NCBI GenBank assembly: GCA_037783545.1
Contig: JBBELK010000666.1
Coordinates: forward strand, 45,001-109,000
DNA length: 64,000 nucleotides
From: Henricia sp. BOLD:AAB3569
Taxonomy: Eukaryota > Echinodermata > Asteroidea > Spinulosida > Echinasteridae
Direction of reading: 5' to 3'
The notes below the pieces were generated by a model. The model was not told where the DNA came from. It searched no databases and saw only the letters and a list, made by a program, of their open reading frames with translations. Below, in pieces: positions 1-11,166 of the stretch (positions within the stretch are counted from its first letter, which is position 1; every line of letters starts with the position of its first letter). The position numbers were made by a program, and so were the translations under genes.

Positions 1-350
1 CCACAGTGCTAGATTTTGCTCCGGCTCAAATAGAATTAAAATAAATGGATATACGAGAGTATAAATGAAAAACAGATAAAATATCAACTATAAAATATAG
101 TGAAGTAACAGGCTAAAAGCGAAACATAATAAAAGGTCATTAAAAACACATTACCATAAGTACACAAAGTAAGATAAAAGACAAAACAAAATGATAAAAT
201 AATCACAGTTAACAGTAAACAAAATAAATAAATATGGTATAAATTATAAATGATAAGTTGAGGGTACATTGATATAAAATAATATATAAGGAATATATAC
301 ATATATTAAACAAAATAAAAACCATATTGTAGGTAAAATACACGTAATGA
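1..350. other. AT-rich stretch beyond the LINE 3' end
   Basis: Very AT-rich sequence with no coding signal; short frames here are low-complexity. It lies directly beyond the stop codon of the minus-strand LINE, so it may be that element's 3' untranslated tail or host DNA. I see no polyA run or target duplication that would fix the border. Confidence 0.5.
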
Positions 351-2234
351 TTATAAATCAGTTTGCAGTTTAGCCTTAAAACATTTAACATTTTCTGCGG
401 ACTGGATGTTATTGCTCAGGGAGTTCCACACTATAGCACCTCTGTAGTGAAAACTTCTCCTTAAGGATTCCGTTCTAGGCTTTGGTACAAATACTGCGAG
501 ATTACTTCTTCCGAGACTATATCCTACGTTCATGCAATTAAATTTCTCGGTAAGATATTTAGGAGCAAATTGATTCATTATTTTGTACATTAAAATTGCT
601 TCATGGCGTTTTCTTCGGCTCTCTAGAGTAGTCCAGTTTAATTTATTTAAAATGACATTGCTTGGGGTACTCCATGTGGCGTTTTGAACAAGTCGGGCAC
701 CTCTGTTTTGGAGTTTTTGTAATTTATTCTTGAGTGTGTTTCCACAGTTACCCCAAACAACATCACAATGAGGTCCGACAACTGCATTATACAGTAAATG
801 ACATGTTTGTGTAGGAATGAAATGTTTAGCCTTTTTTATCACATGGAGTCCCCTAAGTATCTTTTTCTTTACATGTTCAAACTGATTTTTCCACGACAAA
901 TTTTCATCTAGAATGACACCGAGATGTTTACAGTCATGTACACGTTTTAGACTAGTCCCATTTATGTTAATGTTAATAGAATCGTTTGGCAATCTATGCA
1001 GTCTTGGCTTTGTACCTATAAGAATGTATTCTGATTTGCTAACATTGAGGCTAAGTTTATTGGTGTCAAGCCAGGTTTTTACATTCTGTAGGTCGGCATT
1101 AATTTTACTTTGTATATCATTTATATTATTTCCGGCATAATACAGAATAGTGTCGTCAGCATACATACTAACTTTACAGTGGTTTAAATTATTAGGTAGA
1201 TCATTGATATATAAAAAAAACATTAAAGGGCCAACAATTGAGCCTTGGGGAATTCCGCATTTAACAGAGGCACATTTGGAATCACTTCCATTTAACGATA
1301 TATAGTGGGATCGACCGTGTAAATAGCTCTTGAACCACTTAAGACTGGATTCATCAACTCCAAAAGTTGTTAGTTTTTCTATCAAAATGTTGTGATCCAC
1401 AGTGTCAAATGCTTTTTTCAGGTCAAGCATCACTACACCAATTATTTCACCCTTGTCAATTCTCGTTAACCAGTCATCCGTAACATTGATTAATGCAGTG
1501 CATGTGGAGTGTAAAGGCCTGAAACCGGACTGGTATTTATTCAGAAGTTGATTAGCGTTCAGGTGATTATAAAATTGGTCAAAAACTGCTCGTTCTAGGA
1601 TCTTTGAAAATATTGGAAGGACGGATATGGGTCTATAATTATTTAAGTCCTCTCTGTCACCACCCTTATGTATCGGAGTTATCTTAGCTTTCTTCCATGC
1701 ATCAGGAAATGTACATGAATTAATAGACAAATTAATAATATGCGTTATAGTCTTGGTGATGCTTGGAGCAGCAAATTTGACAAGTTTAGCTGGACAATTA
1801 TCACACCCTGTGGCTTTATGTTCTGAAATACTATTTAGCTGCTTTAATACAAAAGTTTCGGAGACTGGTTTTAAATGGAATGTTTCGCTACTGCGACTTG
1901 AGGTAGAACTTGCTTCACCTGCAGCATCAGCTGAAATTTGTGATGCAAGTTTAGGTCCTATACTTGCAAAATAGTCATTTAGAATTTCGACAATTTCACA
2001 TGGCTTAGAAATTTCATCGTTGTCGTTACGGATGCAGTTAATTTCACAGTTTTTCTTTTTGGTAGGTAGGCAGGCAGGCAGAATTTTTAAGGTGCTTCCA
2101 TACCTGGGCACTGTCGTTATGGCTAGACTTAATTGCGTCATGAAGGTAATCTCTTTTAGTCTGCCTAATTTTGACATTAATTTGATTACGTAGACATTTG
2201 TACCTTTTCCAACAATCAGGTTGGTTAGTGACAA
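351..2234 (-). CDS. LINE reverse transcriptase domain
   Basis: 627-residue frame containing the RT of the same LINE. Visible blocks: KITPIHKGG and YRPISVLPIFSK (fingers), FRPLHSTCTALI, LDLKKAFDTVDH (block A), GIPQGSIVGPLMF, and the catalytic SMYADDTILYY. The C-terminal thumb and tail are present (IVWNSLSNNIQS), ending in a natural stop. The first 60 or so residues of the frame are read from the endonuclease region in the wrong frame and are not real protein. Real RT sequence starts near position 2090. Confidence 0.88.
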   Translation of the reverse strand: MSLTNLIVGKGTNVYVIKLMSKLGRLKEITFMTQLSLAITTVPRYGSTLKILPACLPTKKKNCEINCIRNDNDEISKPCEIVEILNDYFASIGPKLASQISADAAGEASSTSSRSSETFHLKPVSETFVLKQLNSISEHKATGCDNCPAKLVKFAAPSITKTITHIINLSINSCTFPDAWKKAKITPIHKGGDREDLNNYRPISVLPIFSKILERAVFDQFYNHLNANQLLNKYQSGFRPLHSTCTALINVTDDWLTRIDKGEIIGVVMLDLKKAFDTVDHNILIEKLTTFGVDESSLKWFKSYLHGRSHYISLNGSDSKCASVKCGIPQGSIVGPLMFFLYINDLPNNLNHCKVSMYADDTILYYAGNNINDIQSKINADLQNVKTWLDTNKLSLNVSKSEYILIGTKPRLHRLPNDSINININGTSLKRVHDCKHLGVILDENLSWKNQFEHVKKKILRGLHVIKKAKHFIPTQTCHLLYNAVVGPHCDVVWGNCGNTLKNKLQKLQNRGARLVQNATWSTPSNVILNKLNWTTLESRRKRHEAILMYKIMNQFAPKYLTEKFNCMNVGYSLGRSNLAVFVPKPRTESLRRSFHYRGAIVWNSLSNNIQSAENVKCFKAKLQTDL

Positions 2235-3165
2235 TGGCCATTTTTTTCAAACGGTCCCTTTCGTGAATGACCCCGAGGATGTCTTGATTCATCCAGGGTG
2301 ATTTATATTTTTTAACATGCACGTTTAGTTCTAAAAGGAGCAAAATTTTATTGAAAATGTCTAGAGCCATGTTAACATCGTGCAAGCTAAAAATACAACC
2401 CCAATCAACAAAATACAAATCACTTATAAAACCTGCTTCATTAAAACTGTTATAAGATCGAAATGTTTTCGTAAGATGACCAGAATTTTTGGAAAAACCT
2501 TTACCCATAATAACATAAATCATTGAGTGGTCACTTAGTCCTATATGAATAACACCGCTTTCGGTAATGTTTTCAGTCAATGTACTATACAAAAGATCAA
2601 TTAATGTGGATGAATGTTCGGTTATCCTCGTAGGGGTGTTAATTATTTGTACAAGATGGAAGTTATCACACATATTCATCAGTTTTTTAGTGTGACACGA
2701 GGGATTGGGATGGCTAAGATCGCAGTTTAGATCTCCCAATAATATGACCTCCTTCCCTTCGCTTTCAATAACTTCAAGAATATGCTCTATATGATCAAAT
2801 ATATCAATACTGGAATTTGGCGGTCGGTACCAGTTTAGTAAAATAAATGGCTTAGTCTTACTTAATGTCATTTCAACTGCAATCATTTCAAGATGTTCCG
2901 AGATAAGATCAAATCTGGGCTTGCATTTAATTTGTTTATTAACGTACAAAACAACACCTCCACCATTTTTATTCCTATCTTTCCTATATATATAGAAATT
3001 TTCTACATTTAACTCGCTATCAATTATTGTATCATCAAGTCTAGTTTCACAGAGGCCAAAAACATCGATATAATTATTTGTCAGAATAAATCTTATTTCA
3101 TCAAAATTGCGGGGCAAGCTTCTGATATTTAGATGCGCTAGCTTTAATCCCTTTTTATTATTTGG
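2044..3165 (-). CDS. LINE APE endonuclease domain
   Basis: Apurinic-like endonuclease that nicks target DNA for target-primed reverse transcription. Motifs in order: HLNIRSL at the very start (upstream of the first methionine at 3117, so the domain begins near 3165), GLCETRLD with the catalytic Glu, NWYRPP, LLGDLNCDL with Asp and Asn, and SDHSMI with the terminal Asp-His pair. All expected catalytic residues are visible. The frame closes at 2044 after running a short way into sequence belonging to the RT frame, consistent with a frameshift in the tetranucleotide tract around 2070. Confidence 0.85.
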   Translation of the reverse strand, partial: PNNKKGLKLAHLNIRSLPRNFDEIRFILTNNYIDVFGLCETRLDDTIIDSELNVENFYIYRKDRNKNGGGVVLYVNKQIKCKPRFDLISEHLEMIAVEMTLSKTKPFILLNWYRPPNSSIDIFDHIEHILEVIESEGKEVILLGDLNCDLSHPNPSCHTKKLMNMCDNFHLVQIINTPTRITEHSSTLIDLLYSTLTENITESGVIHIGLSDHSMIYVIMGKGFSKNSGHLTKTFRSYNSFNEAGFISDLYFVDWGCIFSLHDVNMALDIFNKILLLLELNVHVKKYKSPWMNQDILGVIHERDRLKKMAIVTNQPDCWKRYKCLRNQINVKIRQTKRDYLHDAIKSSHNDSAQVWKHLKNSACLPTYQKEKL

Positions 3166-5178
3166 ATTCGGATCTGACGTGAAACAAACACGCCCTTTGT
3201 GTATTAATCTAATTTACATGAACGTATCTTTTTTTCCGGAGCATCGTGCGCTAGTACGGGCGCACACACCTCAAGTAACTTTCAGTGTGCTCAATCAACA
3301 GTATATAGCTGTACAAATGTACATATTTCGTGGTTTTTATTGTGTGGATATTTTTCGCCGAAATATAAATCCGTGCTTTACGCGTGTAAACATCGAGAAA
3401 CCTAGCTAGCTAGGGCTAGAGCAAGTTATGACTTCACGTGCATGGACATACAAATGCCTCAACCTTTTTCGGTAAGTGCACTTCTGCGATTTAAATTACG
3501 CCTCATTTTCAAGAGAATTTCGCCTATCGCGGCAAAGGAAAATTGTCTGTATGACCGCCTGCTAGCGCTGCCGTATGCCGGGCTAGCTTCACGTTCGGCA
3601 AGCAGAAGATAAGTGCCTTCGGTCACTGCATTTACTTCATGCATTCGTACAGATAAGACGACCCAAACATCGATCTTAAGTTAGGAAGAGTTGGACCGTG
3701 TTGCCATGGGAAATAGGACGAATTGAACACATCCTAAGTTTTGTGAAATCGGTCCTAGGATTAGTTCCAAGATAAGACGAGTTACACTTTCTATGACGAA
3801 TCTTAGCGCTTTGTGAAAGCGGCCCCAGAGCATTCTTCAGTTATTAACCGTGTACAAATAGATACGACAGATACACCCGCAAAAAACACAAGTACCAAAT
3901 CCCATAGCGTTACGACGGTCACTTCACTTGTACACGTTTTGGGCCATAACTCGAGAACGCAAATTTCGATAGACTTGTCCAGCGCTACAAATAGAAAGCA
4001 AAGCGGAGCCAATCGGATGATGGGGGCGTGGATACGGCCACCCCCCCCCCCCCCGAAATCGGTATTTTATATATAACTGGTCGTCAGAGCGACCGAGCGC
4101 AGCCATACTCGCACGAGAGGTGTGGACCATCTTCGCCCAACTTCTGTCAAAATTTTGCTGCAATCGGCGCAAGGGTTCTCCAGTTTTAGCGAAAATTGTG
4201 AAAAACACACGGGTCTCGTAAAACGGCCGTAATTAGACGATGCGAGTTTCCAGAACAGTCAGATTTTGATGCGAGATAGGCAAAGACATGCGCTACACGC
4301 TGTTTTAGGTTCGGTCCAAATCGGACTGGGGGTTCGGACGTTATAAGCGAAAATATAATTCCAAACGACAGAGGGCGCCCTTCAAAATCACAAAAACGTC
4401 CATAACTGACCCATCCCTTGGCCGATCGAGCTCAAATTCAGGAAAAGAACTCCTTGGGGCCGCGCACCTCACCCTGATTTGTTTCGGCCGAAACCGAGGC
4501 TTTCAACATCAACAACCGCATGGTGGTAGCCCTACATTTTCACTACACGCTTATTAGCTCGAACAAAAATAATCTGTGCACATTTTCGGACATAACTGCA
4601 GAACCAGAAGGCCGATTGCGTCGACCATTCGATTCGTCTCGCGACGCCCGTTCTAACAGTACCATCGGCTGTCCGGTCACTTTTCGGGAACGCATTTCGG
4701 ACATAACCCGACAACATCTTTGGTCGTCTCCGGAGTGATATTTTTGAACTCGCCTGACCGCGCCGAGTCCGACAATTTCGTTGGCGCGCCTCTGGAGTCG
4801 AGAGTCTGGAGTCTAGTTGGGTGACCAACCATTGCATGTTGCATGCAGTATAGAACCATTGTTGCATGCAGACTGCAATGTCGCAGGGGTAGACGCAATT
4901 AGTCGTGTACTTTAAAAAACGGTGTGCTCTCTTTAAGATGCAAAACTCAAGCATTCACAGCCAATCAAAAAAACTGCCTGCGGTTACTAATAACCATTCA
5001 ACCATCACACTGCTAGATAACAAAAGTAGGTATACAACCATGTTAAATTATGCCGGTGAAATCTCGCAAATGAATAAATATGGATTTTGTTTAGTCAGAA
5101 AAACGAAACTTTTTCTCGGCGCCCCGTTACGTTTGTGCACACGCTGAAAAACTTTGCCCCCAATCTGCCAAATAGTCT
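3166..5178. other. Non-coding intergenic stretch with C homopolymer
   Basis: No frame here looks coding. It holds a run of about 16 C residues near 4040-4055, which explains the proline- or glycine-rich spurious frames around it, and GC-rich unique-looking sequence at 4.1-4.8 kb. I recognise no gene or RNA. Confidence 0.5.
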
Positions 5179-6365
5179 GGGGCCAATTTCATAAAGCAGT
5201 TAAAGAGGAAGAATCCCCCTTGACGAAAATACAGCATTTCGATAGTCCAAACATCCCTCTTGCCGACGTGAATTTTTATTATTTTTTAATTGTCGGTTTT
5301 AAGTGGATAAATTGCAAGCAAAAGTGCGCTTTTCGAAAATGAGATTTTCGCGATTTCTGAAACGCTCATTAGGTATTAATGATATGCGCGTGACCCCGTG
5401 ACGCAATCCTGAGAAAGAGAAGTCAACACGATTGTTAGCTCCATACGTTTACACGCAAAAAACTTGGAAAACCGTCTCTGTTAGATGGTGTTTTTTGAAG
5501 AATTTTGTTGGTCCAAAAAGCCAAAGATACGCCCAGTAGCTGCGTATTTGTATGTTTTACCAGACACTATGGAAAAAAAAGAGCAGAAAGATTTTCTTTT
5601 CTATTACCAAGAGAGAGAAAAATGAGTCGCTCATTCTAACTTGTACCGGGCGATGTTCAAACACGTCGAAGCTTCCCCCGCAGTGAACCGTCCAATGTTG
5701 TAGACAGACCGCTGTGAATGCCGTTCGTTCCGTCACAAAACCACCCGTCGCAATGCACAAGTATTTACTTCAAAAGAGCTTCATTGTAAGCGACAATTAC
5801 ACCGTTTTTTCACAAAACAGGTAATAGTAGAGTGTTGTCATATTACATGAAGTGTTTTTCACGTTTGTATTTTGAATTACAAGGACAAAACAGGCATGAT
5901 AAACATTCACTTCGTGTATTTTCCATTCAATACTGCACAGGCCGTTTTGTATGTTTCTCAGGATGACGTCAAAACCCTGTTGATAAACAAGCCAAGTGAC
6001 CTGGAGCGTTTCAGAATTCGGGTGAAGAGGGTCGGAACTGCACTTACGTTTTAAGCAAAAGCCTGTCGATTTTTTTGTGAAAAACAAGTTGTCATGGTGT
6101 TGTAGACTCATACACCTCCATGATAAACAGAAAAATTAAAAAAAATGTGGACGCGGGGATTCTAGCTGTTTAAGCAAAACAAATTGCTTAATCCAAAATT
6201 TGTTTGCCTCATAAAAATGGGTTAATAATCAAAATTTTACGTCAACTTGTGTTTTTAGCAAAAATAGCAGATAATCTTGTGAAAATGCAATTTCGACTAT
6301 TGACTCATTTTTATAAAGCAAACAAATTTTTGATGAAGCAAATTTTTTGCTTAATTGCTTTAGGT
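5179..6365. mobile_element. GGGGCCAATTTCAT-type MITE fragment, split by a TTAA element
   Basis: The sequence GGGGCCAATTTCATAAAGC at 5179 matches the terminal repeat of MITEs at 46,261 and 54,866 in this window. Its continuation (TTAAGCAAAACAAATTGCTTA) resumes at 6170 after a 966-bp insertion. The right terminal repeat is not recognisable, so the copy is degraded at that end. Confidence 0.55.
5204..6169 (+). mobile_element. TTAA-flanked non-autonomous element, copy 1
   Basis: 966-bp repeat flanked on both sides by TTAA (5200-5203 and 6170-6173). Termini are imperfect inverted repeats: AGAGGAAGAATCC at the left, ACAGCTAGAATCC read inward from the right. A second copy in opposite orientation is at 36,944-37,868, roughly 95 percent identical over the parts I compared. 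Short open frames are shared by both copies, but substitutions do not favour silent sites, so no protein is claimed. TTAA duplication is typical of piggyBac-like elements; assignment is inferred. Confidence 0.7.
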
Positions 6366-6426
6366 GCCTTCCTAATTACAGCCGCGGCAATGTTATTTGA
6401 TTAGGGGCTGGTGGTCTATTACATAG

Positions 6427-6452
6427 AGTTGTATAAGCCCGCTTATACAACT
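6427..6452. repeat. 12-bp perfect hairpin
   Basis: AGTTGTATAAGC, two C residues, then its exact reverse complement. Could be a remnant of a small foldback element; nothing else supports a function. Confidence 0.6.
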
Positions 6453-7308
6453 ATATGGTCTATTATAATAGTTATATATGTCTGTATGCAGCCATATCGT
6501 CATGTAGCGCCCTCTGCTGACGCACGGCGCGTGATGCCCTCTTCATTTCCGGTGTGGTAACTGTAAACACGACATGACAATAATTATTGTTGCTAGTCTC
6601 GCTCGGATGCTTTTCGTCAATCTCTTCGTAGGTTATTATTATTACTGATTAAAGTGTGCAAGAATTTGTGTAATGAGCCGAGTACTTGAACGTGTACGAT
6701 AAGGACCGAGAGCAGCTATCTAGTGCAACATGCCAGGGTGGATGCCGGCTTGTCTTCGGGGATCAAGTGACGGTAAAAACAAGTTTATCCTGCAAGCACC
6801 TAAATTCGCGCGGGCACGTAATTAAGCGCGCTGCTGCTTTCCTCGGCGTATCTTCTCAACAAAATCACGCACTGACGTCAAATTTTTGTTGAAAGTTGTT
6901 TGTCACATCATCTTTTAATTTGCATTCAAATGAGAAAAAATAAGGGTTTCTCAGTAAGTAATTGAATAACTGTTAATTCAGGGTACAAAATTCTACCTTA
7001 GATTAGCAGATTAGGTTTTGGTTTTAGTGGGTACAAATTACTACACTCAAAACGGTTCTAAGAAATCTTTAAAATTCACGAAAACCTTTACCACCGATCG
7101 TCTGCTCAGTCTCCAAGCACTAAAAAACAATATTGATTAGGTTTTACTTTCCAAAAGAGGGTGCTTTGGCTAAACTATAGAATGCAGGGCCCACTATACT
7201 TCAATCTCTACGTCTCCGGAGACGTGGTCACGGTGGTCACGGACTTGCACATTCATATGTTGCGCCCTCTTTAAAATGAACTGTGAATATATTGCGCCCT
7301 CTATATAA

Positions 7309-7990
7309 AGTCTGGAAATAGAGGGCGTTCTCCGTTTCAACTTAATTCGACCGCCCCCCGCCCCCCATCCACAACAGTCTCCGCGTCGCCGCTCCTCCAG
7401 CTGTCCAGAAACCCTCTTACCTGGAATAATCTCGGCACGAGAGGCATATTGAAAAAAAGGTAAATAAAGTCTGGAAATAGAGGGCGTTCTACGTTTCACC
7501 TTAATTCGACAGGCCCCCCCCCCCCCCCACCCCAATCCACAACCGTCTCCGCGTCGCCGCTCCTCCAGAGACCCTCTTACCTGGAATAATCTCGGCACGA
7601 GAGGGATATTAAAAAAAGGTAAATAAAGTCTGGAAATAGAGGGCGTTCTACGTTTCAACTTAATTCGACACGCCCCCCCCCCCCCACCCCCAATCCACAA
7701 CCGTCTCCGCGTCGACGCTCCTCCAAAGACCCTCTTACATGGAATAATCTCGGCACGAGAGGGATATTTAAAAAAAAGGTAAATAAAGTCTGCAAATAGA
7801 GGGCGTTCTACGTTTTAACTTAATTTGATCCCCTCCCCCTATCCACAACCGTCTCCGGGTCGCCGCGTCTCCGCTTCTCCAGAGACCCTCTTACCTGGAA
7901 TAATCTCGGCACGAGAGGGATATTTAAAAAAGGTAAATAAAGTCTGGAAATAGAGGGCGTTCTATCTTTAACTTTATTCGGTGTCCAGAG
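7309..7990. repeat. Tandem satellite, about 159-bp unit, 4.3 copies
   Basis: The marker AGTCTGGAAATAGAGGGCG recurs at 7309, 7468, 7627, 7787 (one mismatch) and 7941, giving periods of 159, 159, 160 and 154. Each unit carries a C-rich run (8 to 14 consecutive C in several copies) that varies in length between units, then CCACAACCGTCTCCGCGTCG and CTCGGCACGAGAGG. Minus-strand frames through it (RRTPSISRLYLPF) are repeat translations, not genes. Confidence 0.85.
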
Positions 7991-8403
7991 GGCGCTTTTA
8001 ATTAACGAATTCACGGCAAAGTTGTGCTTTCGACCACAAGAGGGCGCTCCTCTTCCGTCTCCCGTCCCGCGTCTTCGAAATTCTCTCCTCGGTCACTTTG
8101 TACTTCGGAGATTTGTTTTATTACGAAGTCACGGCAAAGTGATACTTTCGCAAACCAAAGGGCGCCGTCTCTTCGATCACATCGTCTCCGTTCGTCTTTG
8201 AAAAGGTGCCGTCGCGTGGGCCCTGTATTCTATAGTTACTCCATCAATCATAATAATTTACTTATAATTTACGATTTCATGTTTTTTTTCTCATTCTACA
8301 AGGGAGACAGACCGAGAGAATAAAAATAATAAAACATGATAAAAAAAAAAAGGCTTCACATTAAAATGAAATCAACGGCAATATAGCCCATTCCGCCCTC
8401 CAT

Positions 8404-8541
8404 TAGGCTAATGAAACTCGATTTTATGTTTCCCGTAACATTTTTGTCCAGCCCAAATGAGGCAACTATTTCATTATTCATTATTCATTATTTTGTAGCA
8501 TTTCATTATTCGCAAAATAACGGCTATTTGATCAAAACTTA
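8404..8541. repeat. Direct repeat, left copy
   Basis: About 135 bp starting TAGGCTAATGAAACTCG and ending GATCAAAACTTA, with an internal CATTATT microsatellite. The right copy is at 8906-9036. Confidence 0.75.
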
Positions 8542-8905
8542 ACGAACAGAAAGTGCCTTGTTTGACTTATAATTACGCTTACATACCTTTTACCACCATG
8601 TACGGCCCCATTTTTTAAGATCACCATGATCACCATTCCACAAAGTGAAATTTCCTAAGAGATACTGAACGGTCAATGCTCCCAATGCATTGTGGAGTGC
8701 AGGGCACTAATAAAAAAGAAATTGTTTCTCCTGATTGTTTCCCATGCACGCCGGATCTTTCTTTTGAAATGACACTTAATCTGTGTAAATTGCCGCTTTT
8801 GTTAGTGGGCATGTAAACATTTCCAGTTTTCGTGATTTAACTCTGGAGATCATGATATAGTCGAAGAAACCCAACCATGGAGCCGACTATAACATGCTCG
8901 TACGT

Positions 8906-9036
8906 TAGGCTCTTCAAACTCAATGTTATGTTTCCCGTAACATTTTTGTCAAGCCCAAATGAGGCAACTATTTCATTATTCATTATTTTGTAGCATTTCA
9001 TTATTTGCAAAATAACGGCTATTTGATCAAAACTTA
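8906..9036. repeat. Direct repeat, right copy
   Basis: Second copy of the 8404-8541 repeat. It differs by one fewer CATTATT unit and scattered substitutions. The two copies bracket about 365 bp of unrelated sequence; they could be a local duplication or the ends of a small element. Confidence 0.75.
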
Positions 9037-9039
9037 GCG

Positions 9040-10380
9040 CGCTCTATACCCTCTGATAGTGTGTTAAAACACAACCCTGATCAATTTATACACACATAGT
9101 CCGGTTCACTATGTCCGTTCAGTTTGTTCATTTTTTTTGGAGATTGGGTAAACTATACATTTTTGAAAACTCCATGGACCAACCAATCAGAAAACACATG
9201 TTTCCATTTTCCCGAAAGTCTGTAAGGCGGCCATCTTGGATTGTCGAAAATTGCCACATAAAAGTCGGAATTTCGCTCTATTTTAACTGCCATGTTACCA
9301 AGAATCACATTTTTTTGCGACCAAGCTTACAGTTTTGCAATTATGTTAATAGCAAAAGGGTACAAATTGTCAAATGCACAGGTATTGGCGAGGCATATGG
9401 GATTAAGTGTCTTGCCCAGGGACACAAACATGTTGGACATAGTTGGTCTTGAAACCTCAACCTGTGATTCCCCCACTAGACTATACACTACGTACAAACA
9501 ATCCATTGTTGGTTACATTGTTATATTAATTACATTTCAAAGCATCAATATATTTAAAATACAAATTTGGACAGATTTCCATGAGTTTGGGCAATTTGGA
9601 TGCAGTGAAAAGCAACTTGTGTCCACCGGGATTCGAACCGCGGACCTTCTGCTCAACGTGCAGACGCCCTACTAATTGCGCTATGAAGCCAACCGGTGGT
9701 TTCGAATCACGGCAGTGCAGTGATTGTGATTGGCCACCACGTGAGCTTAGCAAGCCCTACAGAGAGATAAACCCGTCAATGAGATACCACCCCTCCCCGA
9801 GATCACCTAAGATATGCCCCAAAACGAAATTGGTGCAAGCTGGGCAAGTCTTGGGACTGGCTCTGAGTGTTCATTTTAACACAAGAAACAAAGCGCCGAT
9901 GAAGCTTCTTAATGCACTGGGTTATTGCATCCCGCACCCTGGTCCTAAAAACTGCTCTTGCCAATACCGTGGTGGAAACACTAAGCAGTTTCAAGGCTTC
10001 TATGTACCCCCATTCCGCTTCTGGCAACACTGATTTTGCGGATGGTACGACTCGTGGAACAATTGTGGATGTATGCATGCGTACCAGAAAGCTGATGCTG
10101 CGGGAGAAACAATTGCTCCAAGGCTGACCATTGGGGATGCAAAAAGTATTTCAGTCACACTATACCACAAACAAGTAAAAGGACAAATACATTTCCGGTC
10201 AACAAGCAGGGTATCCAGGGACCAGGATTCCAGCAAATCCCATACTGGCTCGTCTGGCTGGGCAGGCTACAACTTACTGATGTCCACAAGCCAGCCTGTA
10301 ACTCAGGTGGTAGCCTTACCTCTGCTTCCGGAGGTGGCACATACGTGGTCGACTCTGCTGACCGTGATCATGTAAACAAG
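9040..10380. other. Non-coding repeat-like stretch
   Basis: Apart from the tRNA-like sequence at 9619-9690 I recognise no gene. The piece near 9380-9430 (TTAAGTGTCTTGCCCAGGG) resembles the inner part of the Ser/Leu-like SINEs at 46.1 and 60.7 kb. Frames here are short and overlap on both strands. Confidence 0.4.
9619..9690 (-). mobile_element. tRNA-like sequence (SINE head or tRNA relic)
   Basis: On the minus strand it shows TAGCGCAATTAGTAGGGCG (A box region) and GGTTCGAATCC (B box). An anticodon-like arm TCTGC/GCAGA encloses a 7-base loop with GTT at the anticodon place. The acceptor ends (GGCTTCA and TGGACAC) do not pair, so it is not a working tRNA gene. Confidence 0.55.
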
Positions 10381-10394
10381 TCGGCACGGTGGTG

Positions 10395-11165
10395 CTGAGG
10401 TGCCGTTCACTGGACCTCGGCCCCCTCGGCTCAACCTGAGGCGGTTGGTCCAGCTTGGCGCCTGGAACATCCTCTCCCTTCAGGAGGACGCCCGCGTGCC
10501 TGCCTTTATCGGCGGAGCTCGCCCAGCTCGACATAGCCATTGCTGCCTTGTCTGAGGTGAGGACGCCACGCTCGGGTGAGATTGGAGGAGGTGGTTACAC
10601 ATAGTTCGGTGCAGCCGACAGTGCGTGGCAGTGGCGGTTACTGACCGGCTCGCTTCGCTGGTAAGGGAGGTTACGTCAGTCTCGGAGCATATGATGCGAC
10701 TGAGGCTTGCCCATACTGTGGGTTGAGTCTCATTAGTTGCAGTGTATGCTCCGACCAGGGATTGTAACCGCTCAACGAAGGAGGCATTCTATGCCTAACT
10801 CCACACGGTGGTGGATGCGGGACCCAAGGGGGATACGTTAGTCCTTCTCGGTGACTTCAATGCTACCGCTGGCACATCCAGAGACAGATACGAGGCTCTG
10901 GACCACGTGATGAAAGCTCCTCAGTGTTGCTTGACTTTGCAGTAAGTCGCGGGTTGAGGATATCTGGATCGTAGTTCCAGAGACCGGATTGGTGGCGCTG
11001 GACTTGGTATTCTAGCAACGGCGTCACCATGAAAGAGATCGACCATGTACTTGTTGATGGCGCTGGAAGCTGATCGAGAACTGCCTGGTGTACACGAGTG
11101 CCCAGGTTTTCAGCACTGACCACAGGGTGCTGGTATCAACTCTGAAGCTGCGTCTGAAGTGTCCG
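10395..11165 (+). pseudogene. LINE endonuclease relic ('craniofacial development protein 2-like' type)
   Basis: Plus-strand fragments spread over all three frames match the LINE endonuclease often misannotated as craniofacial development protein 2: LGAWNILSLQEDARV near 10,458, VLLGDFNATAG near 10,845, and HRVLVSTLKLRLKC near 11,124. Many frameshifts and stops separate them, so this is a decayed, non-functional LINE piece. It ends abruptly at about 11,165, where the palindromic GTCGCCCCA repeat region begins. No RT domain follows. Confidence 0.7.
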
Positions 11166-11166
11166 A

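Larger units (their letters stand above)
351..3165 (-). mobile_element. LINE, Jockey superfamily (CR1/L2-like), EN plus RT
   Basis: A non-LTR retrotransposon reading right to left: an APE-type endonuclease (about 3165 to 2070) followed by a reverse transcriptase (about 2090 to 351) with an intact C-terminus. Order, motifs and the jockey-like RT place it with CR1/L2/Jockey elements; the clade is not certain. The two domains sit in different frames, and the switch falls in a GGTAGGTAGGCAGGCAGG tract near 2063-2083, so a slippage of that short repeat is the likely cause. No ORF1 is visible upstream, so the copy may be 5' truncated. Otherwise it is well preserved and probably young. Confidence 0.9.

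Noticed and set aside
5872-6054. Small gene shared by 5.9 kb and 37.1 kb (NYKDK-GMINIHFVYFPF)
   Set aside because: Lies within a duplicated TTAA element; differences between copies do not favour silent sites and no known domain is visible.
7194-8014. Minus-strand frame with RRTPSISRLYLPF repeats
   Set aside because: Read through the 159-bp satellite; the glycine runs are poly-C tracts.
9619-9690. tRNA-Asn-like gene (GTT in the loop)
   Set aside because: Acceptor ends do not pair at all; most likely a SINE head or relic.
10395-11165. Host craniofacial development protein 2 gene
   Set aside because: That annotation is a common misnomer for a LINE endonuclease; here it is also broken in all frames.
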